Assembly (NCBI RefSeq): GCF_017948405.1
Contig: NZ_CP072844.1
Coordinates: forward strand, 2,666,001-2,730,000
Source: Psychrosphaera aestuarii
GTDB lineage: Bacteria > Pseudomonadota > Gammaproteobacteria > Enterobacterales > Alteromonadaceae
Direction: 5' to 3'
DNA: 64,000 nucleotides
Part shown: one piece after another, positions 8,380 through 19,401 of the stretch
Layout of the letters: each line of letters starts with the position of its first letter
Numbering within the stretch: position 1 is the stretch's first letter
The notes under the pieces: generated by a model
What the model was told of the DNA's origin: nothing
The model's database searches: none
What the model saw: the letters and a program-made list of their open reading frames with translations, nothing else
Made by a program: the position numbers and the translations under genes

Positions 8380-8712
8380 TTAATTTAGAGGTGAAACTGG
8401 TGGTGCTCTTACCTTTTGGAGATGATAGTTGCGTTTATTCGACTTCGGAAAAATAGTCGGCAATAAAGTATGAGGTACGGTACTTTTGTTGAACGATGAA
8501 TCATCACTTATAAATTCATCTGGCTCGCCGTCATTTAACTCTAACTCTTCACAAGCTTTTTCTAATGCGCTTAACTCTATTACATAACTAACATCATAAA
8601 GTGATGTGTTTTTAGCGCGCACTTCCGTATCAGCAACAACAAAGTTACTAAGAACGGTAAAAATAAACGCTAAAATATAGTTATTCACAATAATGCCCAG
8701 TGATTTACACAT
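8380..8712 (-). CDS. Small secreted protein of unknown function
   Basis: A 110-residue protein that I do not recognise. A hydrophobic stretch at about residues 5-26 ending V-V-A-D looks like a signal peptide, so it is probably exported. The mature part is acidic in the middle (E-E-L-E-L-N-D-G-E-P-D-E-F) and ends in a basic, Pro-containing tail. There is no cysteine pair, repeat or lipobox in the mature region. It lies upstream of the CBS gene on the same strand with a 57-base gap, so co-transcription is possible. No good Shine-Dalgarno is seen before the ATG, which lowers confidence in this start. Confidence 0.5.
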   Translation of the reverse strand: MCKSLGIIVNNYILAFIFTVLSNFVVADTEVRAKNTSLYDVSYVIELSALEKACEELELNDGEPDEFISDDSSFNKSTVPHTLLPTIFPKSNKRNYHLQKVRAPPVSPLN

Positions 8713-8799
8713 TAATTTATATTTGGGACAATTTTTAAACTTTCAATGTCTAAATATTAAATATAGATTAATAACACCATAGCCAAATAATAATTACGA

Positions 8800-9504
8800 A
8801 TGCTTTATATAACATTACTTACGTTACTCGCTGGCTTAGCAATCCCATTAGGGGCCTATATCGCGAGCATTAGATTCTTCACCAAAGAAAGACGAGAAAA
8901 CGAGTTTCGGCATAGCGTTATGGCTTTTGGTGGTGGCGCACTATTGTCTGCAGTTGCGCTCGTTCTGGTTCCGGATGGCATCCGACATTTGAGTATTATG
9001 ATGAGCAGCTTCTGTTTTATCATTGGCGGCTTGTTTTTTATGTTTATTGACATTCAGCTAAGTAAAACTAAAACCTCAGCCAGTCAGTTAACTGCAATGT
9101 TGACCGACTTTATACCTGAGTCACTTGCGCTCGGCGCTACTTACTCTGTAAGTACCGGCAGCGCTATTTTACTAACCATATTAATAGCATTACAAAATAT
9201 TCCAGAAGGCTTTAATGCGTATAGTGAGCTTAAAAGTACTAGCAAATATAGTCGCAACAAAATCATTAGCTTGTTTGTTGTCTTAGCATTGATTGGTCCC
9301 ATATTAGGTATATTGGGTTTTATTTGGTTGGTCGACTTTCCAGATGTGGTTGCAGGTATTATGTTATTTGCCGCCGGAGGTATTCTATATTCGGTTTTTC
9401 AAGATATAGCACCACAAGTTCCATTGAAATATAGCCACGCGCCACCTATTGGTGCCGTTCTTGGTTTTTTGTTAGGTGTAATAGGCCATATGCTTACTCT
9501 TTAA
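8800..9504 (+). CDS. ZIP-family metal transporter
   Basis: A 234-residue inner-membrane protein with about seven to eight hydrophobic segments. The signature region of ZIP transporters is recognisable: D-F-I-P-E-S-L-A-L-G-A near residue 107 and L-Q-N-I-P-E-G-F-N near residue 137, corresponding to the H-N-x-P-E-G motifs of helices IV and V that bind divalent metal. The first motif has F-I-P-E-S in place of H-N-x-P-E-G, so one metal-binding His is missing, as occurs in divergent bacterial ZIPs. It would move Zn, Fe or Mn into the cytoplasm; the metal is not predictable. No Zur or Fur box was seen upstream. Confidence 0.75.
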   Translation: MLYITLLTLLAGLAIPLGAYIASIRFFTKERRENEFRHSVMAFGGGALLSAVALVLVPDGIRHLSIMMSSFCFIIGGLFFMFIDIQLSKTKTSASQLTAMLTDFIPESLALGATYSVSTGSAILLTILIALQNIPEGFNAYSELKSTSKYSRNKIISLFVVLALIGPILGILGFIWLVDFPDVVAGIMLFAAGGILYSVFQDIAPQVPLKYSHAPPIGAVLGFLLGVIGHMLTL

Positions 9505-9568
9505 CCGCATATCCTTTGTAGTCTATAAGATTTATAATAGTCCTTCTTAACCGCGGATTGGCAATAAC

Positions 9569-9778
9569 ATGAACAGAAAAAAGAAAATTAATGAAACGCT
9601 TAAACGAAAAGCAAAAAAAATGAACGACAAGCGAAACCCAAAGAAAAAAGAAAGGTATATAAGTAAAGCTGAGCGAGCTAAGTTAGAAACAATAAAAAGT
9701 GAAGATACTAATCAAATAGATACCGACATGGGTGGTGTTTTTAATGAGAGTAATTCACAAGCTTTTGATAAAGAATAA
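9569..9778 (+). CDS. DUF2986 family small basic protein
   Basis: A 69-residue protein whose first 45 residues are extremely Lys/Arg-rich. It begins M-N-R-K-K-K-I-N and carries the Y-I-S-K-A-E-R-A-K segment that I recognise from the DUF2986 family of Shewanella, Vibrio and Colwellia relatives. The second half is acidic. No function is established. The strong basic charge would allow nucleic-acid or ribosome binding, but that is inference. It follows the ZIP gene by 64 bases and ends in a strong terminator. Confidence 0.75.
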   Translation: MNRKKKINETLKRKAKKMNDKRNPKKKERYISKAERAKLETIKSEDTNQIDTDMGGVFNESNSQAFDKE

Positions 9779-9811
9779 AAAGCCCAACCTAAATATTTAA
9801 GCTGGGCTTTT
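9777..9811. terminator. Bidirectional rho-independent terminator
   Basis: AAAAGCCCA-ACCT pairs with AGCTGGGCTTTT just after the DUF2986 stop codon. A-run before and T-run after make it usable in both directions, serving the DUF2986 gene and the convergent FAS1 gene. Confidence 0.8.
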
Positions 9812-9828
9812 ACTAGTTAAAGAATTAA

Positions 9829-11634
9829 CTAATCAAGTACTACGGTATCAATGACATGTATGATACCGTTTGTGGTGTAAATATCTGTAATGATGACATT
9901 AGCACCACCAAACTGCAGCATTCTGGAAGTTGGGTCAATCGAGACCGAAATCTCATTACCAGAGGCCGTAGGAACGGTTCTACCATTTGCTGCGTAAGCG
10001 GCCACCGAGTTAACCTCCCCACCGATAACGTGCTGTAACAAGACTTCTCTTAGTGCTTCAGTGTTTGCTAGTAGTGCTGATAACTCAGCGCTGTCAATCT
10101 TGTCAAACGCATCGTTAGTTGGTGCAAATACTGTAAATGTAGCCTCTTCATTCGCTAATGTATCCACCAAGTTTGCAGCGGTTAAAGCATCCACTAATGT
10201 TGTAAAGCGCTCATCAGCCACTGCAACATCAACTATACTCTCTGTTGGTTCACCAGCGTCTACAGGCGGCATTAGCACAGTATCAACTACATGAATAACA
10301 CCATTATCCGCCATGACATCAGTTGCGGTTACTAACGAGTTATTTACGTATAAAGATGAGTCAACATAAGATAACGCCAGCGCGTCCGTATTTGCAGTTG
10401 CAACTTGGTTTCCTGAGGTTTGCGCAGCTGTAATAGCCGCATCAGACATAATGCGACCTGACAACACATGGTATAACAGAATGTCCGATAACTTTTCAGT
10501 ATCAGCGAGTAGTGCGTCGACCGTTCCCTCTGGTAATTTAGCAAAAGCATCATCATTAGGCGCAAAAACGGTGTAGTTTGTATCAAAATCGCCTAATGTC
10601 ACGTCCAGGCCGGTTGCTTGTAATGCTGCCACCAGCGTCGTGAAATTACCATTCTCAATTGCTACATCTACTAAACTCATTGGTGGCTCTGGTAATTCAA
10701 CATCACCTATGACAACAGCATCAATTACATGAATCACACCATTAGATGCATACACGTCTTTTATAACGACGTTAGCGCCACCAAACGTAATAACATCAGA
10801 TGATGAATTAATTCCAACAGGAATACCGACTTGCGCGGCAGTTGTCGCCTCAGTGCCGTTTAGTGTGTAGGCTGTGACCGAATCAACTTCAATACCGGCA
10901 ACGACGTGTTGAAGTAAGATACTAGCTAATACATTGGGATTGTCTAATAAAAGCGCGATGTTTTCTTCGCCAACCATTTCAAATGCAGCATCAGTTGGGG
11001 CAAAAACAGTAAATACGGCATCTGGATCTGCAAGCACAGTGTCTAGCTGAGTCGCTTCTAGAGCAGCTACAAGGGTTGTAAAACGACCGTCCGCTACGGC
11101 TGTCTCGACAATATTACTTGTAGGGTTGCCTTTAGCTGTTGGTGGAATCAATACAGCATCAATAACATGGATGATGCCATTGTCTGTTTGAATATCTGTG
11201 GTAACGACTGTAGCGGTATTGACCAACAGGTCATCGCCATCTAATGATAATCCAACAAAATCACCATTCACCATTTCTACTTCTGTGCCAACCGCATTTA
11301 GCGCTGCACTCGCAGCGACTTGGCCGTTAATCACATGGTAAGTAAGTATGTTAGATAATGCATCTGCATCTGCTAATAAAGCGTTTATTGTATCTTCCCC
11401 TAAAAGCGCAAAGGCGTCATCTGTAGGTGCAAATACAGTAAAAGTAGCGTCAACGTCTGAAAGGGTTACATCAAGACCTGTGGTCTGTAGTGCAGTTACT
11501 AGCGTTGTAAAATTACCGTCTGCAACCGCTACATCAACGATGGTTGAGACTGGCTTGTCATCATCATCGTCACTGCATGCTGAAAGTAAAAACACACTGC
11601 AAAGTAAAATCAATAGAGCTTTTATTTTAATCAC
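9829..11634 (-). CDS. Lipoprotein with four fasciclin (FAS1) domains
   Basis: A 601-residue surface protein. The N-terminus is a lipoprotein signal peptide with lipobox L-S-A-C (Cys about residue 20) followed by an Asp-rich spacer. Four FAS1 domains follow in tandem (about residues 30-165, 170-310, 318-455, 462-601). Each shows the H1 box (F-T-V-F-A-P-T/N-D/N-D/A-A-F) and the H2 box ending G-V/I-I-H-V-I/V-D. FAS1 domains mediate adhesion to matrix or surfaces. Domains 1 and 3 resemble each other more than 2 and 4, which suggests duplication of a two-domain unit. Stand-alone gene, convergent with the DUF2986 gene. Confidence 0.9.
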   Translation of the reverse strand: MIKIKALLILLCSVFLLSACSDDDDDKPVSTIVDVAVADGNFTTLVTALQTTGLDVTLSDVDATFTVFAPTDDAFALLGEDTINALLADADALSNILTYHVINGQVAASAALNAVGTEVEMVNGDFVGLSLDGDDLLVNTATVVTTDIQTDNGIIHVIDAVLIPPTAKGNPTSNIVETAVADGRFTTLVAALEATQLDTVLADPDAVFTVFAPTDAAFEMVGEENIALLLDNPNVLASILLQHVVAGIEVDSVTAYTLNGTEATTAAQVGIPVGINSSSDVITFGGANVVIKDVYASNGVIHVIDAVVIGDVELPEPPMSLVDVAIENGNFTTLVAALQATGLDVTLGDFDTNYTVFAPNDDAFAKLPEGTVDALLADTEKLSDILLYHVLSGRIMSDAAITAAQTSGNQVATANTDALALSYVDSSLYVNNSLVTATDVMADNGVIHVVDTVLMPPVDAGEPTESIVDVAVADERFTTLVDALTAANLVDTLANEEATFTVFAPTNDAFDKIDSAELSALLANTEALREVLLQHVIGGEVNSVAAYAANGRTVPTASGNEISVSIDPTSRMLQFGGANVIITDIYTTNGIIHVIDTVVLD

Positions 11635-11763
11635 TTTTTTATTCCTTATGCGTATAGTTTGCCCAATTTTTACGCACTATTATTTTTCAACGATCACAAA
11701 TTATTAGTATTTTAAAAATATAATTTATTCAGTGAACCCTGTTTATTTTTTGACCGTAAGAGT

Positions 11764-13656
11764 CTAGTTATGCCTTTCCAATAGTGCCTGAAATTCTAAT
11801 CCTGGCATAGGCTTATATAAAAAGAATCCCTGGCCAATATCACAGCCGCGATGTTTTAAAAATGAGAGCGATGCTTGATTTTCTATACCCTCAGCAACCA
11901 CTTTTAAATTTAAATTATGTGCTAGGTTAATGATACTATCTGCAATTGCCGCGTTATGAGGTTGATCGCTCAATTCCAAAATGAAAGATTTATCAATTTT
12001 TAAAATATCTATTGGTAACTGATGTAGATATTGCAAAGATGAATACCCAGTTCCAAAATCATCGACAGCAACGGTGATCCCAAAATCTCTGAGCGCTTGT
12101 AAGATATCTTTTGCAAAAGCGATATTATCTAAGAAAAGTGATTCTGTTATTTCTATTTCTATTGCACTAGGAGGAATTGCAAACTTGGAAATGATACTTT
12201 TAAACTGAGCGACTAACTTTTTATTTCGAAACTCTACAGGCGACACGTTTATAGCCACCGGTAATACCGTTAAACCTTTATCTATCCAGTTACGAATATC
12301 CCTGCACGCCTCTTCGAGTACCCAAAGGCCAATATCATTGATCAAACCGGTCTGCTCCGCTACCGGGATAAATATATCAGGACGACTATTAGCCCCCTCT
12401 CTTTTCCAACGTAACAATGCTTCAACTGCAATTACTTTGTTATTTTTTAAGTCGACTTTAGGCTGATAATACAATTGAAATTCTTGATTGCTTATGGCAT
12501 CCCTTAAATGGTTCTCTACCTGCAATTGCTGAATAGAAGAGCGCTCTAATTCTGAGTCAAAATACTGATGATTATTTTTCCCCATCGCTTTAGCATGATA
12601 CATAGCCATATCTGCTTTTCTCAGCAGTTCATCGGTGTCCATACCGTCTTTAGGATACATACTAATGCCAATGCTAGAAGAAATATAAAACTCGCTATCT
12701 TCGATTAAGAACGGTTTAACCAATGCATCAATTATTCTGTGACTAATCACAGTGGATATACTTGACTCTTGCAGGTTCTCTAAAAGTACAACAAATTCGT
12801 CTCCACCGAGTCGCGCTAACGTATCAACATCCCTGATACAGGTTTTAATTCGCTGAGTGACTTCTTTTAATACTGCATCGCCAGCTTGATGACCGGCATT
12901 GTCATTAACTTTTTTAAAGTCATCTAAATCAATAAAAAGCACAGACAACTGCGTGTCAAAACGATTACAATAAGTAATACCATGAGAGAGTCGATCATCT
13001 AAAAGAGCGCGATTTGGTAGCCCAGTTAACGCGTCATGGAACGCTTGATGCTGAACCATAGCTTCATTTCTTTTTAATTCGCTGATGTCTCTAAAGCACC
13101 ATACTCTGCCAAGTACCTCGTTATTCTCAACCTGAGGAGACGTGTGATATTCAAAAAAACGACCATCTATTAACTTAATTTGCCCATAAAGCTCGGTCAT
13201 TGGGTTGTTCTTTATTTGCCTAAACTTATGCGCGAGCCTTGTTCTATCTTCAAACTGTTGAATGACCTTTTTTAATTTAAGCAAAGAAATTTTAGGACTT
13301 GTTAATATATCAATATTAACGAGTTGCGCGGCCATCTGATTAAACTTGGTTACCGAACCTTTTTCACTAATTGCTAAAATCGCCTCACCGGTAGCATCAA
13401 ATGTTGCATTTAATGCGGCAAGAGAGTGCTTTAGTTCATTTTGAACTACGAGCTGCTTGTCTACTTCTTTTCTTAGGGTTTCGTTTCGTGTTGATAATTC
13501 GGTTGATGTAAGCTCAAGAGATCGGTCGATCAATGACAACTCTCGTTCATTTTGCTCATAAGCTTCATTTACAGCGGCTAAGAATGGGCCGAGACTCTCA
13601 TCTTCACCATGTTCAGCTAAATACTTTTTGATTTGCCTTTTTAATAATCGATGCAT
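11764..13656 (-). CDS. PAS-GGDEF-EAL cyclic-di-GMP protein
   Basis: A 630-residue soluble protein. An N-terminal coiled coil (about residues 30-85) leads to a PAS domain (about 85-195), a GGDEF domain (about 205-365) and an EAL domain (about 375-628). The GGDEF active site is intact (R-L-G-G-D-E-F), and an R-D-V-D inhibitory site lies five residues before it. The EAL domain keeps V-E-A-L-L-R-W, E-I-T-E-S, V-D-D-F-G-T-G-Y-S-S-L and V-A-E-G-I-E, so both cyclase and phosphodiesterase activity are possible. Only two bases separate it from the upstream FIST gene, so the FIST protein is its likely sensor partner. No membrane segment is present. Confidence 0.9.
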   Translation of the reverse strand: MHRLLKRQIKKYLAEHGEDESLGPFLAAVNEAYEQNERELSLIDRSLELTSTELSTRNETLRKEVDKQLVVQNELKHSLAALNATFDATGEAILAISEKGSVTKFNQMAAQLVNIDILTSPKISLLKLKKVIQQFEDRTRLAHKFRQIKNNPMTELYGQIKLIDGRFFEYHTSPQVENNEVLGRVWCFRDISELKRNEAMVQHQAFHDALTGLPNRALLDDRLSHGITYCNRFDTQLSVLFIDLDDFKKVNDNAGHQAGDAVLKEVTQRIKTCIRDVDTLARLGGDEFVVLLENLQESSISTVISHRIIDALVKPFLIEDSEFYISSSIGISMYPKDGMDTDELLRKADMAMYHAKAMGKNNHQYFDSELERSSIQQLQVENHLRDAISNQEFQLYYQPKVDLKNNKVIAVEALLRWKREGANSRPDIFIPVAEQTGLINDIGLWVLEEACRDIRNWIDKGLTVLPVAINVSPVEFRNKKLVAQFKSIISKFAIPPSAIEIEITESLFLDNIAFAKDILQALRDFGITVAVDDFGTGYSSLQYLHQLPIDILKIDKSFILELSDQPHNAAIADSIINLAHNLNLKVVAEGIENQASLSFLKHRGCDIGQGFFLYKPMPGLEFQALLERHN

Positions 13657-13658
13657 TA

Positions 13659-14822
13659 CTACCGTCTTTCTCTAAACGTTGTCACTGTCATGGTTTGATT
13701 ATGCAAAACACAATGCTTTCCTTTACCTATTGGTGATAATTCCCCATACGAATAAAAACCACCCAATACACAGTTATTGCCTAATACATCTTGCACACTT
13801 TCCAACTCATATTCTGACTCTTGCTGCAATACCAATCTTCTTCCAACACAGCTGATTAATAGCGCAAAATCTGGCGAGTCGGATCCGGCAACTTCAAGTG
13901 CTTGAGCGGCGGCAGATTCGGCGCCATCAACCAGTTTTCCAGTATTAGCTCTCATTAATTTGGCGTATTTACCTTCTGGCATGTCACCGGCGAATATGAG
14001 AGAGTTTGTTTCTTCATCAATGTTTAGAATTGTACGAACTGTATAATCGGTGGAGTCTTCATTTTTTATACATATTGGAAAACGTAACGCGGATGCTGGC
14101 AGTTCGTTAGCAAAATCGCCTAAATATTCTTTATACAAAGCTAAAGCTGATTGGTTGTCTAATTCAAACAATACATTCGCTTCTGATTTAGTTATAAGTC
14201 GCTCTGGCCCAAAAGGAACCCACCCACCTAAACTACCATGACCTATCTCGATATGGTCACCATAAAAGCCGCACACAACGATCCGCTTTGTACCAATATC
14301 GTTATTGTGCCAAACGATGGTTTCGGTAAATTTATCTGCGTCTCCAGCTAGCCCTCCTGTAATCGTCACGTCATTAGGAAGCTTTTGTATTAAGCTATTC
14401 GCAAGTTCAGTTCCGTTTACATTCTGACCATCTGATATCACCAAAACATGTTTCAAATTCTGCGTTGGCAAATGTGATACCAGTTCATCCACAGCTAGTC
14501 CTAAATTAGCAAACTGCTCTAGGTTAACGCTCGTCGTTTTTACCTCTGTTTTTTCGAAAATCAGTTCGTTAACAACCACTGAATCGTCAAAAATGTCGAC
14601 GTCTTTTATTTCACCACTTGTTGTACACCCAATAATACTGGCATTTGGAAAAGCACTTTTTAGTGGTTCATGAAAACTCTGCTTTTGCATTAACTTTCTA
14701 TTACCGAAAACTAATAACAACTGGGCTGTACTGACTTTAGGTAAATTGCTGTTCCATGTGTTGTCGACATAGTGATACTGATTTGCTTTCATAATGCAGA
14801 ACCTTTCAAAATAAGTTTCCAT
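13659..14822 (-). CDS. FIST-domain sensory protein
   Basis: A 387-residue cytoplasmic protein matching the FIST N and C sensory domains: G-C-T-T-S-G-E near residue 45, G-G-L-A-G-D near residue 135, and the C-terminal part with L-I-S-C-V-G-R-R and G-G-F-Y-S-Y-G-E-L-S-P near residues 325-365. FIST domains are thought to bind small ligands such as amino acids and often pair with GGDEF/EAL or kinase proteins. It lies two bases upstream of a PAS-GGDEF-EAL gene on the same strand, which indicates a two-gene signalling operon. An alternative start at the M-K-A-N Met 12 residues in is possible. Confidence 0.85.
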   Translation of the reverse strand: METYFERFCIMKANQYHYVDNTWNSNLPKVSTAQLLLVFGNRKLMQKQSFHEPLKSAFPNASIIGCTTSGEIKDVDIFDDSVVVNELIFEKTEVKTTSVNLEQFANLGLAVDELVSHLPTQNLKHVLVISDGQNVNGTELANSLIQKLPNDVTITGGLAGDADKFTETIVWHNNDIGTKRIVVCGFYGDHIEIGHGSLGGWVPFGPERLITKSEANVLFELDNQSALALYKEYLGDFANELPASALRFPICIKNEDSTDYTVRTILNIDEETNSLIFAGDMPEGKYAKLMRANTGKLVDGAESAAAQALEVAGSDSPDFALLISCVGRRLVLQQESEYELESVQDVLGNNCVLGGFYSYGELSPIGKGKHCVLHNQTMTVTTFRERR

Positions 14823-14841
14823 TTGAGTTTAGCTCAAAACG

Positions 14842-14870
14842 AAAAAAGCCGGACTTATACCGACTTTTTA
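14842..14870 (-). terminator. Terminator of the frmA-fghA operon
   Basis: On the minus strand AAAAAGTCGG-TATAAGT-CCGGCTTTTTT forms a stem with one mismatch followed by a T-run, 30 bases past the fghA stop and just before the FIST gene. Confidence 0.7.
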
Positions 14871-14900
14871 TAATTTAACTAACTGTTTGTAAAGTTATAC

Positions 14901-15734
14901 TTATTTTAAGTGTCTTGCATGAAACGCTATATGTTGGTCTATGAAACTCGCAATAAAGTAATAACTATGGTCATATCCATCATGAAGATTTACTGTCGCT
15001 GCGTAATGATTATTTCGCGCTGCCTCAATAAACTGTTCAGTACGAAGCTGTTCTGGATAGAAGTTATCCGCTAATCCTTGGTCAATTAGTGTCGGTAAAT
15101 ATGTGTTAGTTTCACTAATTAATTCAACCGCATCATATTGTTTCCAACTGTCTTTGTTGTCTCCAAGATAAGCATTAAATGCCTTTATTCCCCACGGGCA
15201 TTCCATCGGATTGCAAATTGGGCTAAACGCAGACACTGATTCATAGCTGTTGGGGTTTTTTAGCGCAATTGTCAACGCACCATGCCCCCCCATTGAGTGC
15301 CCTGATATTGATTTTTTGTTAGAAACAGGAAACTCACTTTCTATTAAGTTAGGTAGCTCATTAACCACGTAGTCATACATTTTATAATGAGTATTCCATG
15401 GAGCCTGCTCTGCATTTAAGTAAAAACCAGCTCCTTGACCTAAATCATACCCGTCATCATTCGCGACGTCTTCGCCTCTAGGGCTAGTATCTGGCGCGAC
15501 AATGACGATCCCCAGCTCCGCTGCAATTTTGTGAGCACCCGCTTTTTGCATAAAGTTTTCGTCAGTACAGGTTAACCCCGACAACCAATATAAAACGGGC
15601 ATTTTATTAGTATCACTAATTCCTGGCGGCAGATAAACAGCAAATGTCATTTCACAATTGACACTATCAGAGTGATGCTTAAACTGCTTATGCCAACCAC
15701 CAGCACTTTTTGTCGCTGAAATATTTTCTAACAT
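14901..15734 (-). CDS. fghA: S-formylglutathione hydrolase
   Basis: A 277-residue serine esterase of the alpha/beta-hydrolase fold that splits S-formylglutathione into formate and glutathione, the second step of glutathione-dependent formaldehyde detoxification. The nucleophile motif is [10 protein letters not shown], and the C-terminal H-D-G-Y-D-H-S-Y-Y supplies the His. A longer in-frame start at 15785 would overlap the upstream dehydrogenase gene. I chose the ATG at 15734 because the protein then begins M-L-E-N like its homologues, has an AGG element upstream and leaves a seven-base gap. It is transcribed with the dehydrogenase gene. Confidence 0.92.
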   Translation of the reverse strand: MLENISATKSAGGWHKQFKHHSDSVNCEMTFAVYLPPGISDTNKMPVLYWLSGLTCTDENFMQKAGAHKIAAELGIVIVAPDTSPRGEDVANDDGYDLGQGAGFYLNAEQAPWNTHYKMYDYVVNELPNLIESEFPVSNKKSISGHSMGGHGALTIALKNPNSYESVSAFSPICNPMECPWGIKAFNAYLGDNKDSWKQYDAVELISETNTYLPTLIDQGLADNFYPEQLRTEQFIEAARNNHYAATVNLHDGYDHSYYFIASFIDQHIAFHARHLK

Positions 15735-15741
15735 TGACAAC

Positions 15742-16890
<1,149 letters not shown>

Positions 16891-17108
16891 TCAATAATTG
16901 CAATGAACTCATTAAAGACACGCAAGTATTGTTTAAAGTAGTAAAGTATATATTGTCTATATGCAGATTATTGCTATACGCTAAGTATATATAGGTAGGT
17001 CAAAATTTACATACAGGATTACACCAATTCTCTTTTACCTGTCTGCAATAATCGCTTCGATTAATAGTATTTGTTGTTTATCTTCGCTGGGGTGTCGCAC
17101 GATAAGGC

Positions 17109-19283
17109 TTAGTTATCCCAAGGCTCTGGTTTATGAAAGTAGTAGCCTTGGCAATAATCCAGGCCCAACTCCACCAGCATGGTAGATTCTTCGAGTGTCT
17201 CAACAAATTCTGCAACTGTTTCCATATCCATGGATTTCGCCAACGTAACCATAGTACTAACAAATGCTTGATTTCGAGGATTCTCTGTAATGTTCTTAAT
17301 AAAAACGCCATCTATTTTTAGCTTTTGAACCGGCAGTTTTTGTAAATAGCTAAATGAAGATAAACCACTACCAAAGTCATCTAACGCAAAGCGACAGCCA
17401 AGTTGAGTAATTTCATTAATGAAACCTATCGCAGACTCCAAGTGAGTAATAGCAAAAGTCTCTGTTATCTCAAAAGTAACAAGCTCGGGTGTAACACCAT
17501 ATTGATTAACTTTTTGTTTTACAAAGTCAATCATCCCAACATCAGCTAAGGTTTGACCAGAGAGGTTAATACAATAATGATCTTTTGATTGCGATGCGGC
17601 AATATTAATCAACGTTTTTTCTATTACCCACTTGTCGAGTTCATTCGCGATACTATTTTGCTCTGCGATAGGTATAAATATAGCTGGGCTAATAATATTG
17701 CCATCAGCGCCTTTTAACCTTATTAAAACTTCATACACCTTATTTGAAACGGCCCCCTTATTTCGTCGAATCTCTTGACGATAAAGCTCGAAACCTCGGC
17801 CTTTCAAAGCCTTTTGCACCTGCCGATAAATTTCCATTTCACTAGCATGTTGAACAAGTTCGGGATCATCACTTTGATATAGTAGTACTTGATTTCTGCC
17901 TTTGTGTTTTGCTGACTTTATTGTCAGTAGCAAGGAGCTCATAAGATGTTCGCCATCTGCTATATCATCATTTAATTGCACAACGGCAATGCAACTTGTC
18001 AAGCTGAAGTTTTTTGCAATATCAGAAATATCGAGGGTTTCGACCGAACTGCGTAAGACATTTGCATAATCTAGGGCATCTCTGTGGGCTAAAGTTGGAT
18101 ACAAAATGGCAAACTGATCATTACTAATGCGAGAGAACTTAGCCTCCTCCGGAATAATATCTTTAATAAAATCGGCTATCATTCTTAACGTCGAGTCACC
18201 CTTGGTGAAACCAACAGAATTGTTGAATAATTGAAACTTGTCTAAGTCTATAACAAACGCAACTCCTTGCTCAGACTCGATGGATGACTTTACTCGCTCA
18301 AAATAGTCGACAAACACCTGACGAGTCATTAGGCCTGTTAAATTATCATGCGACTTGCTGAATTCAAGCTGTCGAATTGCTTTAAGCTGGCCATAGCTTT
18401 TTTGCTTTTGTGAACAGTAACTAAACAATAATAACGCAGAAAATGTAATCCAGATTAGTAAAGACCATAAGTAGTTGTTCATCACTAAGTCTGATGCATA
18501 ATTATCTGACAACCGTATAGCAACATTCCACCGTGTGTTAGGTATTTCTTTTAAGTACGAAAATTCTGTTAACTGGGTTTCAGATAATTGTTCATCACTA
18601 AAACGGCTACTGCCTTTTTCATTGAGTTCTATTTCAACTTTTCTGTCTTGCCTTAATAAAAACAGCTCTTGTTGAGGCAATCGATACTTTTCCAATATTT
18701 CTTTAAAAACAGTAGGTTCGAACGCGACGAATATATAAAGTAAGTCTTGAGCTCCCATCAAAGGCTGGAGCAAGTCATAGTGCACTGACGCACCACTGCG
18801 GTGCAAAAACAATTGTTCTTGCCCACCATTTTGAATGGTTGAGTATATTTCTTCTTTGCAGTGGGCTAAAAAATCACCGGTAATATTTTTAAATACACCT
18901 TGTCCTTGCTGGTCAATTATTGAAAATAATCTTACGTTATCTAATTCACTACGGAAGGTTTTTAATAATGATAAGTAGTCTTCTCGCTCGGTTAAGTCTC
19001 CTTGGCGATATAAATCCATTAGCTCTGCTTGATTTCGCCATTGAAATTTATCAATTTCTTGTCGAAGTTGTATAAGGTGGCTCTGATACTCATTAACAAC
19101 CTGTTGTGTGACAGAGTCCATTAATGATGATTGGTAATCTTGATGTACTTTTATCGTATTGTGACTATTCCACAGCGACAGAATAAGTAATATCGCCACT
19201 GCGAAAAACAGTTGTGTTTTAGCGCTTTTCAACTCTTTTTTTACATAGCTAACACGAGAATTTAAATTATTGTCCGTAACCAT
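17109..19283 (-). CDS. Membrane GGDEF-EAL protein with degenerate GGDEF
   Basis: A 724-residue inner-membrane protein with TM segments at about residues 22-40 and 268-288 flanking a roughly 230-residue periplasmic sensor. A GGDEF-like domain (about 315-470) has its signature degraded to S-N-D-Q-F and no RxxD site, so it is unlikely to be a cyclase. The EAL domain (about 490-722) keeps the key residues: E-V-L-I-R, N-L-S, F-E-I-T-E-T, L-D-D-F-G-S-G-L-S-S, L-K-I-D-G, V-A-E-F-V-E and C-Q-G-Y-Y-F. It is therefore probably a cyclic-di-GMP phosphodiesterase controlled by a periplasmic signal, with the degenerate domain as a possible GTP-binding regulator. Confidence 0.88.
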   Translation of the reverse strand: MVTDNNLNSRVSYVKKELKSAKTQLFFAVAILLILSLWNSHNTIKVHQDYQSSLMDSVTQQVVNEYQSHLIQLRQEIDKFQWRNQAELMDLYRQGDLTEREDYLSLLKTFRSELDNVRLFSIIDQQGQGVFKNITGDFLAHCKEEIYSTIQNGGQEQLFLHRSGASVHYDLLQPLMGAQDLLYIFVAFEPTVFKEILEKYRLPQQELFLLRQDRKVEIELNEKGSSRFSDEQLSETQLTEFSYLKEIPNTRWNVAIRLSDNYASDLVMNNYLWSLLIWITFSALLLFSYCSQKQKSYGQLKAIRQLEFSKSHDNLTGLMTRQVFVDYFERVKSSIESEQGVAFVIDLDKFQLFNNSVGFTKGDSTLRMIADFIKDIIPEEAKFSRISNDQFAILYPTLAHRDALDYANVLRSSVETLDISDIAKNFSLTSCIAVVQLNDDIADGEHLMSSLLLTIKSAKHKGRNQVLLYQSDDPELVQHASEMEIYRQVQKALKGRGFELYRQEIRRNKGAVSNKVYEVLIRLKGADGNIISPAIFIPIAEQNSIANELDKWVIEKTLINIAASQSKDHYCINLSGQTLADVGMIDFVKQKVNQYGVTPELVTFEITETFAITHLESAIGFINEITQLGCRFALDDFGSGLSSFSYLQKLPVQKLKIDGVFIKNITENPRNQAFVSTMVTLAKSMDMETVAEFVETLEESTMLVELGLDYCQGYYFHKPEPWDN

Positions 19284-19401
19284 CTACCGCCCAAATTGAG
19301 TTTTCCATCATGAATGTTAGTCAATCACATCAAATGTAATCATAGAATGCAAAATCATAAAACGCTAACTTTTATTTAAACAGTTCAAGCACTTGCTAGC
19401 T

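Noticed and set aside
10061..10586. Small open frames on both strands inside the FAS1 gene
   Set aside because: They are out-of-frame shadows of a clearly coding, domain-bearing 601-codon gene.
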